From NCBI GenBank assembly GCA_947490145.1, contig CANLGD010000022.1, positions 1 to 40,600 on the forward strand: 40,600 nt of DNA, in the 5' to 3' direction. Made by a program: the position numbers and the translations under genes. Under the pieces are notes generated by a model that ran no database searches, was not told the origin of the DNA, and saw only the letters and a list, made by a program, of their open reading frames with translations. Below are positions 15,835 through 26,495 of this stretch, piece after piece; the first letter of the stretch is position 1, and each line of letters opens with the position of its first letter. The DNA comes from Flavobacteriia bacterium. GTDB lineage: Bacteria > Bacteroidota > Bacteroidia > Flavobacteriales_D > Crocinitomicaceae.

Positions 15835-18800
15835 TTACATATTACGTCTATACTGCCCACCAACCTCAAATAAGGCATTCGTTATCTCTCCCAAACTCGC
15901 ATACTTACACATTTCCATCAATTGCTCAAACATATTCTTGTTTTGAATTGCAGCTTGTTGAATTGCCTGAATTCCAGCTTCTTTTTTATCTAAATGCGCT
16001 TTTTGAAGATTTGCCAACATTCCGATTTGGTATTGTTTTTCCTCTTCCGTTGCACGAACAACTTCTTTTGGTAAAACAGTTGGAGATCCTTTTGAACTTA
16101 AGAAAGTATTTACCCCAATAATTGGAAATTCACCGTTGTGTTTCAAGGTTTCGTAGTACAAAGATTCTTCTTGAATTTTTGAACGTTGGTACATGGTTTC
16201 CATCGCTCCTAAAACTCCTCCACGTTCAGTAATTCTGTCAAATTCAGTTAAAACCGCTTCTTCCACTAAATCCGTTAATTCTTCGATAATGAATGAACCT
16301 TGAAGTGGATTTTCGTTTTTCGCTAAACCTAATTCACGGTTGATAATCAACTGAATAGCCATTGCTCTTCTTACAGATTCTTCAGTTGGAGTTGTAATTG
16401 CTTCGTCGTAAGCGTTGGTATGAAGTGAATTACAATTATCGTAAATCGCATATAAAGCTTGTAAGGTTGTACGAATATCGTTGAAATCAATTTCTTGTGC
16501 ATGCAATGAACGACCAGAAGTTTGAATGTGGTATTTCAACATTTGCGCTCTTGGATTTGCACCATATTTTTTCGCCATTGCTTTCGCCCAAATTCTTCGC
16601 GCAACACGACCAATTACAGCGTATTCTGGATCGATTCCGTTGGAGAAAAAGAAAGATAAATTTGGTCCAAAATCGTTGATACTCATTCCACGACTTAAAT
16701 AATATTCCACGTAAGTGAAACCATTTGAAAGCGTAAATGCCAATTGCGTAATTGGATTTGCTCCAGCTTCCGCAATGTGATAACCAGAAATAGAAACGGA
16801 ATAGAAATTTCGAACTCCTTTGTCAATGAAATATTGTTGCACGTCGCCCATCAATCGCAAAGCAAATTCTGTTGAGAAAATACAAGTATTTTGTGCTTGA
16901 TCTTCTTTCAAAATATCTGCTTGAACCGTTCCACGAACTTGCATCAAAGTTTCCGTTTTGATTTTTTGATACACATCAGTAGGAAGTACTAAATCTCCAG
17001 TAACTCCAAGTAACATCAAACCTAAACCATCATTTCCTTGCGGTAAATCTCCTTGGTAACTTGGTCTTTCTATTCCCTTTTTCTTATAAATATCAGCAAT
17101 TTTTGCTTCAATTTCTTTTTCTAATCCGTTTTCTTTGATGAATTTCTCACAATTTTGATCAATTGCTGCATTCATGAAAAAACCTAACAACATCGGTGCT
17201 GGACCATTAATTGTCATCGAAACAGAAGTCATTGGATGCGATAAATCAAATCCTGAGTACAATTTTTTGGCATCATCCAAACAGCAAATTGACACACCAG
17301 AATTTCCTATTTTTCCGTAAATATCTGGTCTTAAATCTGGATCATTTCCATATAAAGTTACAGAATCAAATGCCGTTGAAAGTCTTTTTGCCGGCATTCC
17401 CAAACTCACGTAGTGAAAACGTTTGTTTGTTCTTTCTGGTCCACCTTCACCAGCAAACATACGTGTTGGATCTTCACCTTCACGTTTGAAAGGAAATAAT
17501 CCTGCGGTATAAGGAAATTCTCCTGGGACATTTTCTTGTAAATTCCAACGTAAAATATCTCCCCAAGAAGTGTATTTTGGAGTGGCAATTTTTGGAATTT
17601 GTAAGTGAGAAAGGGATTCCGTATGCGTATCTAATTTTAAGATTTTATCTCTAACTTTAAACTCAAAAGTTGGATTTTTATACAATTGTTTCTTTTCTTC
17701 CCACTTTTGAAGAATATCCCAATTTTTTGGATCAAAATCTAATTTTTCTTTTTCTAAAGTTTCTTGCAAGCCTTTAATTAATCTGTCTTTGTCGTCATAA
17801 TTTGACCCTTTCAGGGTGTCAATTGAAGAACTTAAACCTTGTAATTTATTTGCAACAATAACTTGATGGTTCACCCATTTATCAAAAGCACGGTTATTTT
17901 CCGAAATTTCTGATAAATAACGTGTTCTTTCTGGCGGAATCACGTAAATTTTCTCCGACATTTCTTGCGTAATGCGGAAAGAAGAATTTAATTTTGCTCC
18001 AGTAACTTCAACAACTTTATCCATAATCACTTTGTAAAGTGAGTTCATTCCTGGATCATTGAATTGAGAAGCGATTGTACCGTAAACTGGCATTGAATCA
18101 ACAGCAGCATCCCATAAATTATGGTTGCGTTGAAATTGTTTTCGTACATCACGCAAAGCATCTAACGCTCCACGTTTGTCAAATTTATTTAAAGCGATTA
18201 CATCAGCAAAATCTAACATATCGATTTTTTCTAATTGCGTTGCAGCACCATATTCTGGTGTCATTACGTATAAGGAAACATCAGAATGTTCAATGATTTC
18301 TGTATCCGATTGACCAATTCCAGAAGTTTCTAAAATGATTAAATCGTATTCAGCAGCTTTTAAAACATTTATTGCTTCAGAAACATGTTTCGATAAAGCC
18401 AAATTAGATTGTCGAGTAGCCAAAGAACGCATGTAAACACGGTCACTTTTGATTGAATTCATACGAATTCTATCACCAAGTAATGCCCCACCTGTTTTTC
18501 TTTTGGAAGGATCTACCGAAACAACTGCAATTTGTTTTTCAGGGAAATCAACTAAAAAACGACGCACCAATTCATCCACTAAAGATGATTTTCCTGCACC
18601 ACCAGTTCCTGTAATTCCTAAAACTGGAACAGAAACAGCTTTTGCCAATGCATCAATTTGTTCTAAAATTGCCTTCGCTTCTTCAGCAAAATTTTCTGCA
18701 GCAGAAATAATCCGAGCTATCGAAGGAACATTTTTTTCTTTGATGTGATTGATTTCTCCACTCAAATTATTGCCAACAGGGAAATCTGATTGACGCACTA

Positions 18801-19215
18801 AATCGTTAATCATTCCTTGCAATCCCATCGTTCTTCCATCATCCGGATGATAAATACGCGTGATACCGTAGTCTTGTAATTCAGCAATTTCTGAAGGAAG
18901 AATTGTTCCGCCACCACCAGCAAATATTTTGATTTGAGGAGCGCCTTTTTCTTTCAATAAGTCATACATGTATTTCAAATATTCTGTATGTCCACCTTGG
19001 TAGGATGTCATCGCAATTGCTTGTGCATCTTCTTGGATAGCGCAATTTACAACTTCTTCTACAGAGCGATCGTGACCCAAGTGAATTACTTCGCAGCCAG
19101 TTGCTTGAATGATGCGACGCATAATATTTATTGCAGCATCATGTCCATCAAAAAGTGAAGCGGCAGTTACAATTCTAACTTTATTGACTGGTTTGTAAGG
19201 TTCTTCTATATTCAT
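15835..19215 (-). CDS. icmF: fused isobutyryl-CoA mutase (IcmF)
   Basis: 1126 aa. It interconverts isobutyryl-CoA and n-butyryl-CoA with adenosylcobalamin and carries its own G-protein chaperone. Domains in order: B12-binding (about 10-145; DGHD at 23-26 holds the lower-ligand His, and the AGGGGTI loop is near 99-105); MeaB-like GTPase (Walker [10 protein letters not shown] at 203-211, [19 protein letters not shown]); a linker; and the mutase barrel ([49 protein letters not shown]). RTNKRF and GNSGVSI are characteristic of IcmF rather than methylmalonyl-CoA mutase. I use ATG 19215 because the TTG at 19257 lies inside the -7 box. Length is normal for the family. It heads a tight run of small genes ending at 14569. 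Confidence 0.95.
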   Translation of the reverse strand: MNIEEPYKPVNKVRIVTAASLFDGHDAAINIMRRIIQATGCEVIHLGHDRSVEEVVNCAIQEDAQAIAMTSYQGGHTEYLKYMYDLLKEKGAPQIKIFAGGGGTILPSEIAELQDYGITRIYHPDDGRTMGLQGMINDLVRQSDFPVGNNLSGEINHIKEKNVPSIARIISAAENFAEEAKAILEQIDALAKAVSVPVLGITGTGGAGKSSLVDELVRRFLVDFPEKQIAVVSVDPSKRKTGGALLGDRIRMNSIKSDRVYMRSLATRQSNLALSKHVSEAINVLKAAEYDLIILETSGIGQSDTEIIEHSDVSLYVMTPEYGAATQLEKIDMLDFADVIALNKFDKRGALDALRDVRKQFQRNHNLWDAAVDSMPVYGTIASQFNDPGMNSLYKVIMDKVVEVTGAKLNSSFRITQEMSEKIYVIPPERTRYLSEISENNRAFDKWVNHQVIVANKLQGLSSSIDTLKGSNYDDKDRLIKGLQETLEKEKLDFDPKNWDILQKWEEKKQLYKNPTFEFKVRDKILKLDTHTESLSHLQIPKIATPKYTSWGDILRWNLQENVPGEFPYTAGLFPFKREGEDPTRMFAGEGGPERTNKRFHYVSLGMPAKRLSTAFDSVTLYGNDPDLRPDIYGKIGNSGVSICCLDDAKKLYSGFDLSHPMTSVSMTINGPAPMLLGFFMNAAIDQNCEKFIKENGLEKEIEAKIADIYKKKGIERPSYQGDLPQGNDGLGLMLLGVTGDLVLPTDVYQKIKTETLMQVRGTVQADILKEDQAQNTCIFSTEFALRLMGDVQQYFIDKGVRNFYSVSISGYHIAEAGANPITQLAFTLSNGFTYVEYYLSRGMSINDFGPNLSFFFSNGIDPEYAVIGRVARRIWAKAMAKKYGANPRAQMLKYHIQTSGRSLHAQEIDFNDIRTTLQALYAIYDNCNSLHTNAYDEAITTPTEESVRRAMAIQLIINRELGLAKNENPLQGSFIIEELTDLVEEAVLTEFDRITERGGVLGAMETMYQRSKIQEESLYYETLKHNGEFPIIGVNTFLSSKGSPTVLPKEVVRATEEEKQYQIGMLANLQKAHLDKKEAGIQAIQQAAIQNKNMFEQLMEMCKYASLGEITNALFEVGGQYRRNM

Positions 19216-19254
19216 CAGATTTTTTTGAATTAGTTCGTTTTTTTGTAACGGATA

Positions 19255-19262
19255 CAAATTTA
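19255..19262 (-). promoter_or_regulatory. -7 promoter box (TAAATTTG) of icmF
   Basis: TAAATTTG on the minus strand is an exact TAnnTTTG match. It contains the TTG that would otherwise be taken as an upstream start, which argues for ATG 19215 and a leader of about 36 bases. The -33 region has only TTTA. Confidence 0.5.
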
Positions 19263-19349
19263 AAAAAAATGCTGAAATAAATCGATTTAAGTATGTTTTA
19301 TAAATTTCCTACAATAGGATAAAAATTTCAAAAAACTATTAGTTAGGAC

Positions 19350-20753
19350 TTACTGCACTTTTATTTCAGTTTCAGTTGCTTTTTCGCCCGCTTTTTTATT
19401 CCTTCCTTTTATTGCAATACTTATTCCACCGCAAAGATGTGCATTTCTTGCGTTAAGCGGATTTATAAAAGACAAAACGTTGTCTGAAAGAATATAAAAC
19501 TGAACAGGTCCAGCATTCATGCTTAAACCAAGACCAATATTAGAAAATGAACCATTGTACATGGTATAACTCATGGAAGCAACCAACCATCTTTTTAGCA
19601 TTGTGTTCATAGACAAAGAAAATCCAGCTCTATATTTACCTCCAATAAATTCATTGAATAATAAAGCACCTGCATTTACTGATTTTGTGAAATTATAATT
19701 TGCACCAAGGTAAATTTTAGTGTTCAACGAAGTTGAATATTTTGTAGTATTCTGTTCATAATCAAAAACCTTCACGAGCGTGTCCGTTAATCTGCCTAAT
19801 GGTTTTGCTGTTGTATCGTTTAAAAATTGGTTTAAATCAATTCCGTCAAAAGTATAATTAATATCATTTGTTTTTAAATTAGAAACATTTGATTTCCATG
19901 AAATAGAACCAAGGTCAATTATACTAGCATTAACTGCAAGTTTATCATTTAATTTGTACGTTCCGCCTAAATCAATTCCTACACCTTTATTCACAAATTT
20001 AAAAAGCGAGGATTTTACTGTATTTGGAAAATTATTCGAGGTAGCTGAATTGTTTGTGTCGAGAGCAAAAAATAGAGAATTTGAAGAATTGATTTCTGCT
20101 GAACCATCAATTGTTAAAGCGAATGTTGTTGGATCGGTGTAAATTCCTAATTCTGTTTTTTTAGTTGATATATTCGCCAAACCGGATATTATTTTTAATC
20201 TACCACCAACAGTTAATTTGTCGTTTATTTCTTTGGTTGCACCAAAAGCATATTCCACGTAAGTATTTAGATTAATCGATAATCCATCTAAAGAAACTCT
20301 TTTATCAAGAAAATTTTTACCATTTCCCTCGAAAGCAAATTGAATTAAATCTTTAGGATAAACAAAATTAAAACGAGATTTTAAAGTTGTGTTAAAACTT
20401 AGGTACAATCCTTTAAATTTTATTCCAAGTCCAAAAAGTTCATTATTTGTTTCAACTGAAAAATAATTTAGCGGTTTTAATCCTTCAATAACTCCCTTAG
20501 CATCAATTGCCAGGGAATCATCTGCTCGCTTTTTAAACAAGGTATTGAAAGAAAAGGCGCTATTTGTCACTCCAAAATCAACCATTCCAATAGGTAAACT
20601 GATGTATAGTTTTGCTTTTGGCATAAAAGATGGGTTTACACTTATGGCTTGAGGAGTCGATTTCATGTTGTATAAGGTGAAATTCTTTTGAGAGAACACG
20701 CACATACTTGAAAAAAGTGATATTAAAACGAACGTTATTTTTATCTTAGACAT
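19350..20753 (-). CDS. DUF5723 family outer-membrane barrel protein
   Basis: 467 aa. The signal peptide (KIKITFVLISLFSSMCVFS, then Q) is followed by FTLYNMKSTPQAISVNPSFMP, the usual start of DUF5723/PorV-like proteins, and then by repeated amphipathic strands with G- and N-rich turns. The tail is unusual in being charged (KGRNKKAGEKATETEIKVQ) after the last strand. These proteins are predicted FadL/PorV-like barrels of unknown role. The upstream gene on the same strand is a lipoprotein with a 39-base gap, so the two are probably one operon and one envelope complex. Confidence 0.75.
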   Translation of the reverse strand: MSKIKITFVLISLFSSMCVFSQKNFTLYNMKSTPQAISVNPSFMPKAKLYISLPIGMVDFGVTNSAFSFNTLFKKRADDSLAIDAKGVIEGLKPLNYFSVETNNELFGLGIKFKGLYLSFNTTLKSRFNFVYPKDLIQFAFEGNGKNFLDKRVSLDGLSINLNTYVEYAFGATKEINDKLTVGGRLKIISGLANISTKKTELGIYTDPTTFALTIDGSAEINSSNSLFFALDTNNSATSNNFPNTVKSSLFKFVNKGVGIDLGGTYKLNDKLAVNASIIDLGSISWKSNVSNLKTNDINYTFDGIDLNQFLNDTTAKPLGRLTDTLVKVFDYEQNTTKYSTSLNTKIYLGANYNFTKSVNAGALLFNEFIGGKYRAGFSLSMNTMLKRWLVASMSYTMYNGSFSNIGLGLSMNAGPVQFYILSDNVLSFINPLNARNAHLCGGISIAIKGRNKKAGEKATETEIKVQ

Positions 20754-20792
20754 TGGATTTATTTTTAATATATGAAAATTTAAAAGTACTTT

Positions 20793-22412
20793 TTAAAAGC
20801 TGGTACTTCCTTGAACCTGCATAGCTACTTTTAATCCAAATTTATAATAATCAAAGAATTTAACATAAACTCCATTTTGAGACTCAGTTGTTGAAGCTTC
20901 ACCGTAAATAATTAATTTCTTTACATCTTTCAATTGATTGATTTGAACATCGTTTAAATTAATATCCGTTATTTTTTGCCTTGATGCACTCACAATTCCA
21001 TTTGCATTTACCGGTGCTGGCTCAACAACGTTTTCGGGCATGTCAAAAATCGTGAATACTGTATTTCCATTGGCATCTACTGCTCTTAGTTGTGTTCCTA
21101 ATTGCACTGGAAAACCATTGTCAGCAATTAATCGAAACATGATTGATTCTATCAAATCTGTATTTTGATTGAATTCAAAATCAACAGTATCAGAAATTGT
21201 AAAACCGTAAGCAAAGCCATCCAAAGGCATATTAACTTCTGCTCTTAAAGTGAATTTGCTATCATCTTCAATAAAGTTTGGAATACCTGTATTTCCTTGT
21301 GGATTTGCCGTTGCGTCTATCTCATAGAAAAAATATTTTGGAGTAGGTGAAATTACTGCGGATAAATTTGTTGTGTTTGAAGTATTCAATTGAAAGTTTG
21401 TATTTGCCGACTGACCGAATCCAGTTGATGGATTAACATTAATAATATTGTTATTCAGACCAAGAGGAACTATTTGATTTGTATTTACATTTATTGACTT
21501 CAAATTATTCAATTGAATATCTACAGGAAAACCAAAGGAATTGTCAATAAAAAAATCAATTTTTGGGTTTTGCAATTCAAAAACTCCATCTGTTGCATTT
21601 TGAAATATTTTTATCAAAACAGAATCAGCTTGCTGGGCAACATTTTGCTGGCCGAAATAACCAATAACATTTTCAAACGAAAAATTGGATGAAGTAACAT
21701 TAAAATTAAAAGTTTCTGCTCCAAATACTGGTTGACCAGTTCCTGTTATTGTGGTTTCAACATCAATTTCCATTTGATTAAAAGTTGTATTGCTCAATGT
21801 GAAATCTCCGGACAAACCAGTTAATTCAATTTGCAGATCAGCAACTTGAGGAACTGTTCCACTATAAATTGCATTTATAGTTCTGACAATTTGATTCCCA
21901 TTTGCATCCAATAAAGAGGGAAAAGTAATTGTGACATCTAAATTTTGTTGAACAGAAGATTCAAAATGTAAATTTAAAGTTCCTGTCTTAAATAACACTT
22001 TATGAACTTCAACTCCATTCGCTGTATTTAATTGAATTATTTGTGGATTTGATGAATTAATAGTTCCAAATAAAGCTGGTGTTGTTGGAATATTTAAATT
22101 AATTGTATTGATAGAAATATTTTCAACAATATTTCCTAAATCAACAATCTCTGTTGAACCAAACGAGCCAATTTCACTGCTATAAATTAAACCTATTTCT
22201 CCAGAATTTGGATCAATAATTATTAAATCTGAGCTATCAGTTGCTGCTAAAATATCATAAACATCAAAAATTGCGTGAGCCAAAGGAACAGCCAAATTAG
22301 GATTCCAGGCAGTGCTTGAAATTTTCTTTAAATCTTCATATTTTTTACAAGAACTGAGAACTAAAAGGCTTGTGCAAACAAAACTTAGAACTCTTTTTGA
22401 AAAGATTTTCAT
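20793..22412 (-). CDS. large surface or periplasmic lipoprotein of unknown function
   Basis: 539 aa. The lipoprotein signal ends LLVLSSCKK, so Cys would be lipidated. The mature part starts YEDLKKISSTAWNPNLAVPLAHA. This opening, with an NPNLAVPLAHA motif, is followed by a strongly beta-rich, N- and T-rich body with few cysteines. I know this opening from Flavobacteriales lipoproteins beside DUF5723 genes but cannot name a characterised family. It is the first gene of the operon with the DUF5723 barrel and is divergent from the DUF6089 gene. The shared 116-base gap should hold both promoters; only weak boxes (TATATTTA toward this gene) are visible. Confidence 0.7.
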   Translation of the reverse strand: MKIFSKRVLSFVCTSLLVLSSCKKYEDLKKISSTAWNPNLAVPLAHAIFDVYDILAATDSSDLIIIDPNSGEIGLIYSSEIGSFGSTEIVDLGNIVENISINTINLNIPTTPALFGTINSSNPQIIQLNTANGVEVHKVLFKTGTLNLHFESSVQQNLDVTITFPSLLDANGNQIVRTINAIYSGTVPQVADLQIELTGLSGDFTLSNTTFNQMEIDVETTITGTGQPVFGAETFNFNVTSSNFSFENVIGYFGQQNVAQQADSVLIKIFQNATDGVFELQNPKIDFFIDNSFGFPVDIQLNNLKSINVNTNQIVPLGLNNNIINVNPSTGFGQSANTNFQLNTSNTTNLSAVISPTPKYFFYEIDATANPQGNTGIPNFIEDDSKFTLRAEVNMPLDGFAYGFTISDTVDFEFNQNTDLIESIMFRLIADNGFPVQLGTQLRAVDANGNTVFTIFDMPENVVEPAPVNANGIVSASRQKITDINLNDVQINQLKDVKKLIIYGEASTTESQNGVYVKFFDYYKFGLKVAMQVQGSTSF

Positions 22413-22528
22413 AGTATTTTAGATAAGGGATTAATTTTCTAAGGGTAAATATAGAATCTTTTTTTTAAAAATCGAATATTCCTGCTGAAAAGATGCAACA
22501 AATTACTATTTTTAGCGTTAGTAAAATT

Positions 22529-23347
22529 ATGAAATTACAGTTATTATTTCTTTTTACGTTTATTTGTGCTATTTCTTTTTCTCAAAGGCAAAATGGTAAA
22601 TCCAAATCAGAAATTGGAATTATTTTGGGCGGTTCATACTATATTGGTGATTTGAACACAACAGATCATTTTGAAAATACCAATTTAGCTTTTGGAGGAA
22701 TTTTCAGATACAATGTTCATTCACGGATGGCCTTAAGGACAACTTTTTCTTATGGTAATTTAGATGCTAAAGATTCTGACTCTAAATTAGATGTTGTTAA
22801 AAATCGTAATTTATCTTTTCAAAGTGACTTTTACGAGTTTGCTTCTGGAGTTGAATTTAATTATTTACCATATCAAACTGGGCATACAAAACGTCGAATT
22901 TCTCCTTATATTTATGCGCAAATTGGCGTTTTCAGAATGAATCCCAAAACAAATTACAATGGAGATTTAATTGAATTACAAGAACTTGGAACGGAAGGTC
23001 AAGGAACGGATTTAAGTAATCAAAATTTCTATTCAAAGACACAAATCTGCATGCCCGTTGGCTTTGGGGTAAAAATGTCGCTCTCAAAAAATATTTCTTT
23101 GAGTTTTGAATACGGTTTGAGAAAAACTTTTACAGATTACATAGACGATGTAAAAAGTAGCCGTTATTTTAACAGGGAAGAATTGAGTAGTGTAAACGGA
23201 CCAATCGTTGCAGAATTATCGAATCGAAGTTTAGATGGTTCCTCTTTTGGAAGAAGAGGAACACCCGATACGAAGGATTGGTATTTTGTTTTTGGAGGAA
23301 TTTTATCCATGCGCTTAGGACCGCCAGATAAATGCTTTCAACATTAA
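22529..23347 (+). CDS. DUF6089-like outer-membrane beta-barrel protein
   Basis: 272 aa. The start is ATG 22529, giving a signal peptide (KLQLLFLFTFICAISFS, then Q). An ATG at 22493 is in frame but adds twelve residues ahead of the signal. The body has the pattern of small Bacteroidota barrels: EIGIILGGSYYIGDLN, FRYNVHSRMALRTTFSYGN, FEYGLRKTFTDYIDDV, and a closing WYFVFGGILSMRLGP. The YIGDL and TDYIDDV motifs are typical of DUF6089 proteins. The role is unknown. It is convergent with the SDR gene, with a small ACTCC-TTT-GGAGT hairpin (23381-23393) in the 101-base gap. Confidence 0.75.
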   Translation: MKLQLLFLFTFICAISFSQRQNGKSKSEIGIILGGSYYIGDLNTTDHFENTNLAFGGIFRYNVHSRMALRTTFSYGNLDAKDSDSKLDVVKNRNLSFQSDFYEFASGVEFNYLPYQTGHTKRRISPYIYAQIGVFRMNPKTNYNGDLIELQELGTEGQGTDLSNQNFYSKTQICMPVGFGVKMSLSKNISLSFEYGLRKTFTDYIDDVKSSRYFNREELSSVNGPIVAELSNRSLDGSSFGRRGTPDTKDWYFVFGGILSMRLGPPDKCFQH

Positions 23348-23448
23348 GACAGTTTTTGATTTTAAAGTTACTTATATGCTACTCCTTTGGAGTCGATTTC
23401 AAATTTTAATTTCTTTAATTATGAATAAATATCCCATAAACGGGTCAT

Positions 23449-24333
23449 TTATTTTATTAAGCCCAAACATTCTTTCAACGATTTCGGTTCATAACCCAGA
23501 TCATTTTTAGCTTTAGAAATATCAAATCCAGTATTCAGCGGTCTTTTTGCAGCTTGATTCAAACTTGCTGAAGTAATTTCTTCAATTAAAGTTTTATCTA
23601 AATTGTAAACATCGGCAATTTGAAGTGCAAAATTATACATGGAAACATAATCTTTTCCGGATAAATGGTAAATGCCAATTTTTGATTTTTCGCAAATTGC
23701 AATGCAGCCCCAAGCCAAATCTTCTGCCCAGGTTGGGGTTCTAAATTGATCGTTCACCACTTTTATTGTCTGATTATTCGAAAGTGAATCCTTTACCCAC
23801 AGTACAAAATTTGAACGTGAAAGCTTATTTCCTTGCCCAAAAACAATGATTGTGCGTGCTATTGACCAATTTTTGTATTCTGAATTAATTAACAAATTCT
23901 CAGCATCCACTTTTGATTCTGCATAAAAACTCAAAGGATATACTTTATCTTCCTCTGAATATTTTCCTTTTGTTCCATCAAAAACAAAATCCGTTGACAC
24001 AAATAAAAAGTGTGCAAAAAAGCGTTGCGTAACATCAAAAAGTGATTTCGTTGCATCAATATTCACTTCTTGACATAATTCTCTATTGCTTTCGCATTGA
24101 TCGACATTTGTAATTGCTGCTGTATGAATAACATGCGTTGGATAAAAAGCTTCAAAAACACCATTTATTTGCAATTTATTTGTAATGTCTAAATTGAAAT
24201 AGTTGCTTTCAGGACAATCCGGATTTCTATTTTCACCTTTTGAAGTTGCCAAAAACTGAATGCCTCTTTTAAGACACAATTTAACAATTTTTTGTCCCAG
24301 AAGTCCGTTTGAACCTGTTATTAGAATTTTCAT
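23449..24333 (-). CDS. SDR/RmlD-like NAD(P)-dependent sugar-nucleotide reductase
   Basis: 294 aa. An N-terminal Rossmann motif (ITGSNGLLGQ, residues 4-13) binds the cofactor. HTAAITNVDQCE and FVSTDFVFDGTKG match RmlD/extended-SDR proteins, and the active-site YxxxK is in SFYAESK. The length fits dTDP-4-dehydrorhamnose reductase-like enzymes. The real substrate is uncertain: rmlA, rmlB and rmlC are not nearby, and the closest partner is the S9 peptidase gene ending eight bases upstream, so the two are very likely co-transcribed. The gene is intact. Confidence 0.85.
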   Translation of the reverse strand: MKILITGSNGLLGQKIVKLCLKRGIQFLATSKGENRNPDCPESNYFNLDITNKLQINGVFEAFYPTHVIHTAAITNVDQCESNRELCQEVNIDATKSLFDVTQRFFAHFLFVSTDFVFDGTKGKYSEEDKVYPLSFYAESKVDAENLLINSEYKNWSIARTIIVFGQGNKLSRSNFVLWVKDSLSNNQTIKVVNDQFRTPTWAEDLAWGCIAICEKSKIGIYHLSGKDYVSMYNFALQIADVYNLDKTLIEEITSASLNQAAKRPLNTGFDISKAKNDLGYEPKSLKECLGLIK

Positions 24334-24341
24334 TTATTTTT

Positions 24342-26468
24342 TTACTTGTTATTTTCCATCACATAATTCAAGACCTTTTCCATCAAATGTACACGATCTT
24401 TTCCACCAACATTGTGTTTATGCATTGGATAAGGAAAAAAGTCCATTTGAATTCCTAATTCAACGAATTTTTTTACCAAAGCAAAATTATGTTGCATTAC
24501 CACAACATCATCAGAAGTTCCATGAATTAACAATAAATCACCTTTAAGTTTTCCAGCGTGAGTCAATAAACTTGACTGTTTGTATCCTTCTATATTTTCC
24601 TCAGGCTTATCCATGTAGCGCTCTCCGTACATCGCTTCGTAAAATTTCCAATCCGTAACTGGACCTCCAGCAACTCCAACTTTAAATGTTTCAGCTTGAC
24701 GAAGCATCAAAGAAGTTGTCATGAATCCACCAAAAGACCAACCGTGAACCGCCAATCGATTTCCATCAACGAAAGCTAAGGATTTTAAATATTCTACTCC
24801 TGTCATTTGATCTTCCATTTCAATGGTACCTAATTGACGGTGAATACCACTTTCAAAAGCAAATCCTCTTTCTCCCGAACCACGGTTATCTAATGTGAAA
24901 ATCAAATATCCTTGTTCTGCCATCCAATGCATCCATAAATTCGCTCCATCAAGCCAAGAATTTGTAATCATTTGAGCGTGAGGGCCACCATAAACATAAA
25001 CTAAAACAGGATATTTTTTTGAGGGATCAAAATTACTTGGTTTAATTAAACGCGTATATAAATCCGAACCATCTTTTCCTTTGATAACTTTAATTTCGGT
25101 TGTTCCAAGTGAATAATCAGCCAACTTGTTCTCCGAAGTCAAAAGCGTTTTCTTTTCTGTCCCAGAAGCATCCAATAATAATGATTTGGAAGGAGTTGAA
25201 TGATTTGAATATTCATCAAAAATCCATTTTGCGTCAGAAGAAATTTCTATGTGATGCGTTCCTTCAGTTTTTGTTAAAATACGTTGTTTTCCTTCTAAAG
25301 AAACTGCGTAATATAAATTATTCGTAGGATTTTCTCCCGTTGTACAAAAAACAATTTCTTTACCTTTATTGATTGCAGTAACAATTTCTTTTGTTACAAA
25401 TTTATTAGCAGTTAACTGTTTGATTAATTTCCCCGTAATATCATAATAATACAAATTATTAAAACCATCTCTTTCACTGATCCAAACGAAATTGGATGAT
25501 GCATCAGAAGGAAAAAATGCTGGATGTTCTGGCTCAATCCATTTGTCATTGCGTTCTTCGAATAATGTTTTAATAAAATTTCCAGATTCAGAATCGTATA
25601 AATTCAACCACATGTGATTTTGCGCTCTACTAACTTCTGCAATCAAAAGGTGCTTTTCATCTGGCGTCCAAGAAACATTTGTCAAATAATTATCACTTCC
25701 TCCTTTTGGAGAAATAAAAGCGGTATATTTTGTTTTAAAATTGAAAATTCCAATACGTGGCTTTTCAGAAAGTTGTCCAGCCATTGGATATTTAATGCTT
25801 TCTAATTTCCCCGGTGTTTCATTGATGTCTAACAAAGGATAATTGTGCACATCGGATTCGTCTTTTTGAGCAAAAGCTAAAAAATTTCCATTTGGAGACC
25901 AAAAAATTCCGTTTGTAATTCCAAATTCACTCCTAGCATAAGTTTGCCCAGAAACAATGTTTGGATCCTGGTTATTTGTAATTACAATTGTTTTTCCCTC
26001 AGCAGTTCGAACCTCCAAATTATTTTCAATCGTGTATGCCAAATATTCTGCATTTTTCTTAAAACTTTGATTTGCAGCTTCTTCGTTAACTTCTAAAATT
26101 AATCTTCCAGTTTTTGATTTTGTGTCATAGCTGTAAAAATGTGTTCCATCATTCACTAAAAAAGTAAATTGATCTTTCCATTCAAAACCAGAAAACCAAC
26201 CTAATTTTGATTTCAAAACTGTATTTAACTCTTCAATTGTGATTAACACATCAACCTTATCAGTTTTAGCATTACCTTTTTTCAGAACAACGTACTTATC
26301 TAAAAAGGTATATTCTGACGTATTTGGAATCCATTGAAACATAATTAATTGATCAGCAGCAAATTGACGATATTGTTGCGTAACAGATTCTTTTAATGTT
26401 AATTGTTTTTTTTGTGAGAAGCTTAAAAAACTAGCTCCAATAAATAACAGTGTAAATACTTTTTTCAT
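24342..26468 (-). CDS. secreted S9 family dipeptidyl peptidase IV-like serine peptidase
   Basis: 708 aa. The signal peptide is KKVFTLLFIGASFLSFS, then Q. The N-terminal beta-propeller (about 40-450) contains the DPP IV pattern (FIPNTSEYTF-like start, ISERDGFNNLYYYD). The catalytic alpha/beta-hydrolase domain follows. Nucleophile Ser is near 578 (GWSFGG), Asp near 653 (HGTSDD) and His near 685 (KHNVGG). YVYGGPHAQ supplies the oxyanion region. Bacteroidota members remove N-terminal dipeptides in the periplasm or outside the cell. The gene is followed eight bases later by the SDR gene. The 27-base gap to the DUF2461 gene upstream on the same strand suggests that gene may share a transcript. Confidence 0.9.
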   Translation of the reverse strand: MKKVFTLLFIGASFLSFSQKKQLTLKESVTQQYRQFAADQLIMFQWIPNTSEYTFLDKYVVLKKGNAKTDKVDVLITIEELNTVLKSKLGWFSGFEWKDQFTFLVNDGTHFYSYDTKSKTGRLILEVNEEAANQSFKKNAEYLAYTIENNLEVRTAEGKTIVITNNQDPNIVSGQTYARSEFGITNGIFWSPNGNFLAFAQKDESDVHNYPLLDINETPGKLESIKYPMAGQLSEKPRIGIFNFKTKYTAFISPKGGSDNYLTNVSWTPDEKHLLIAEVSRAQNHMWLNLYDSESGNFIKTLFEERNDKWIEPEHPAFFPSDASSNFVWISERDGFNNLYYYDITGKLIKQLTANKFVTKEIVTAINKGKEIVFCTTGENPTNNLYYAVSLEGKQRILTKTEGTHHIEISSDAKWIFDEYSNHSTPSKSLLLDASGTEKKTLLTSENKLADYSLGTTEIKVIKGKDGSDLYTRLIKPSNFDPSKKYPVLVYVYGGPHAQMITNSWLDGANLWMHWMAEQGYLIFTLDNRGSGERGFAFESGIHRQLGTIEMEDQMTGVEYLKSLAFVDGNRLAVHGWSFGGFMTTSLMLRQAETFKVGVAGGPVTDWKFYEAMYGERYMDKPEENIEGYKQSSLLTHAGKLKGDLLLIHGTSDDVVVMQHNFALVKKFVELGIQMDFFPYPMHKHNVGGKDRVHLMEKVLNYVMENNK

Positions 26469-26495
26469 AATTATTACTTTTATTTTACTTTCTAA

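Noticed and set aside
18449-18748. 99-codon plus-strand frame within icmF
   Set aside because: Antisense to the conserved GTPase domain of icmF; no independent evidence.
19216-19257. TTG start for icmF giving fourteen more residues
   Set aside because: The TTG is part of the TAAATTTG promoter box; ATG 19215 gives the normal IcmF N-terminus.
23381-23393. ACTCC-TTT-GGAGT hairpin as a terminator between the DUF6089 and SDR genes
   Set aside because: The stem is only five base pairs with no adjacent T run on either strand; noted in the gene entry but not called a terminator.
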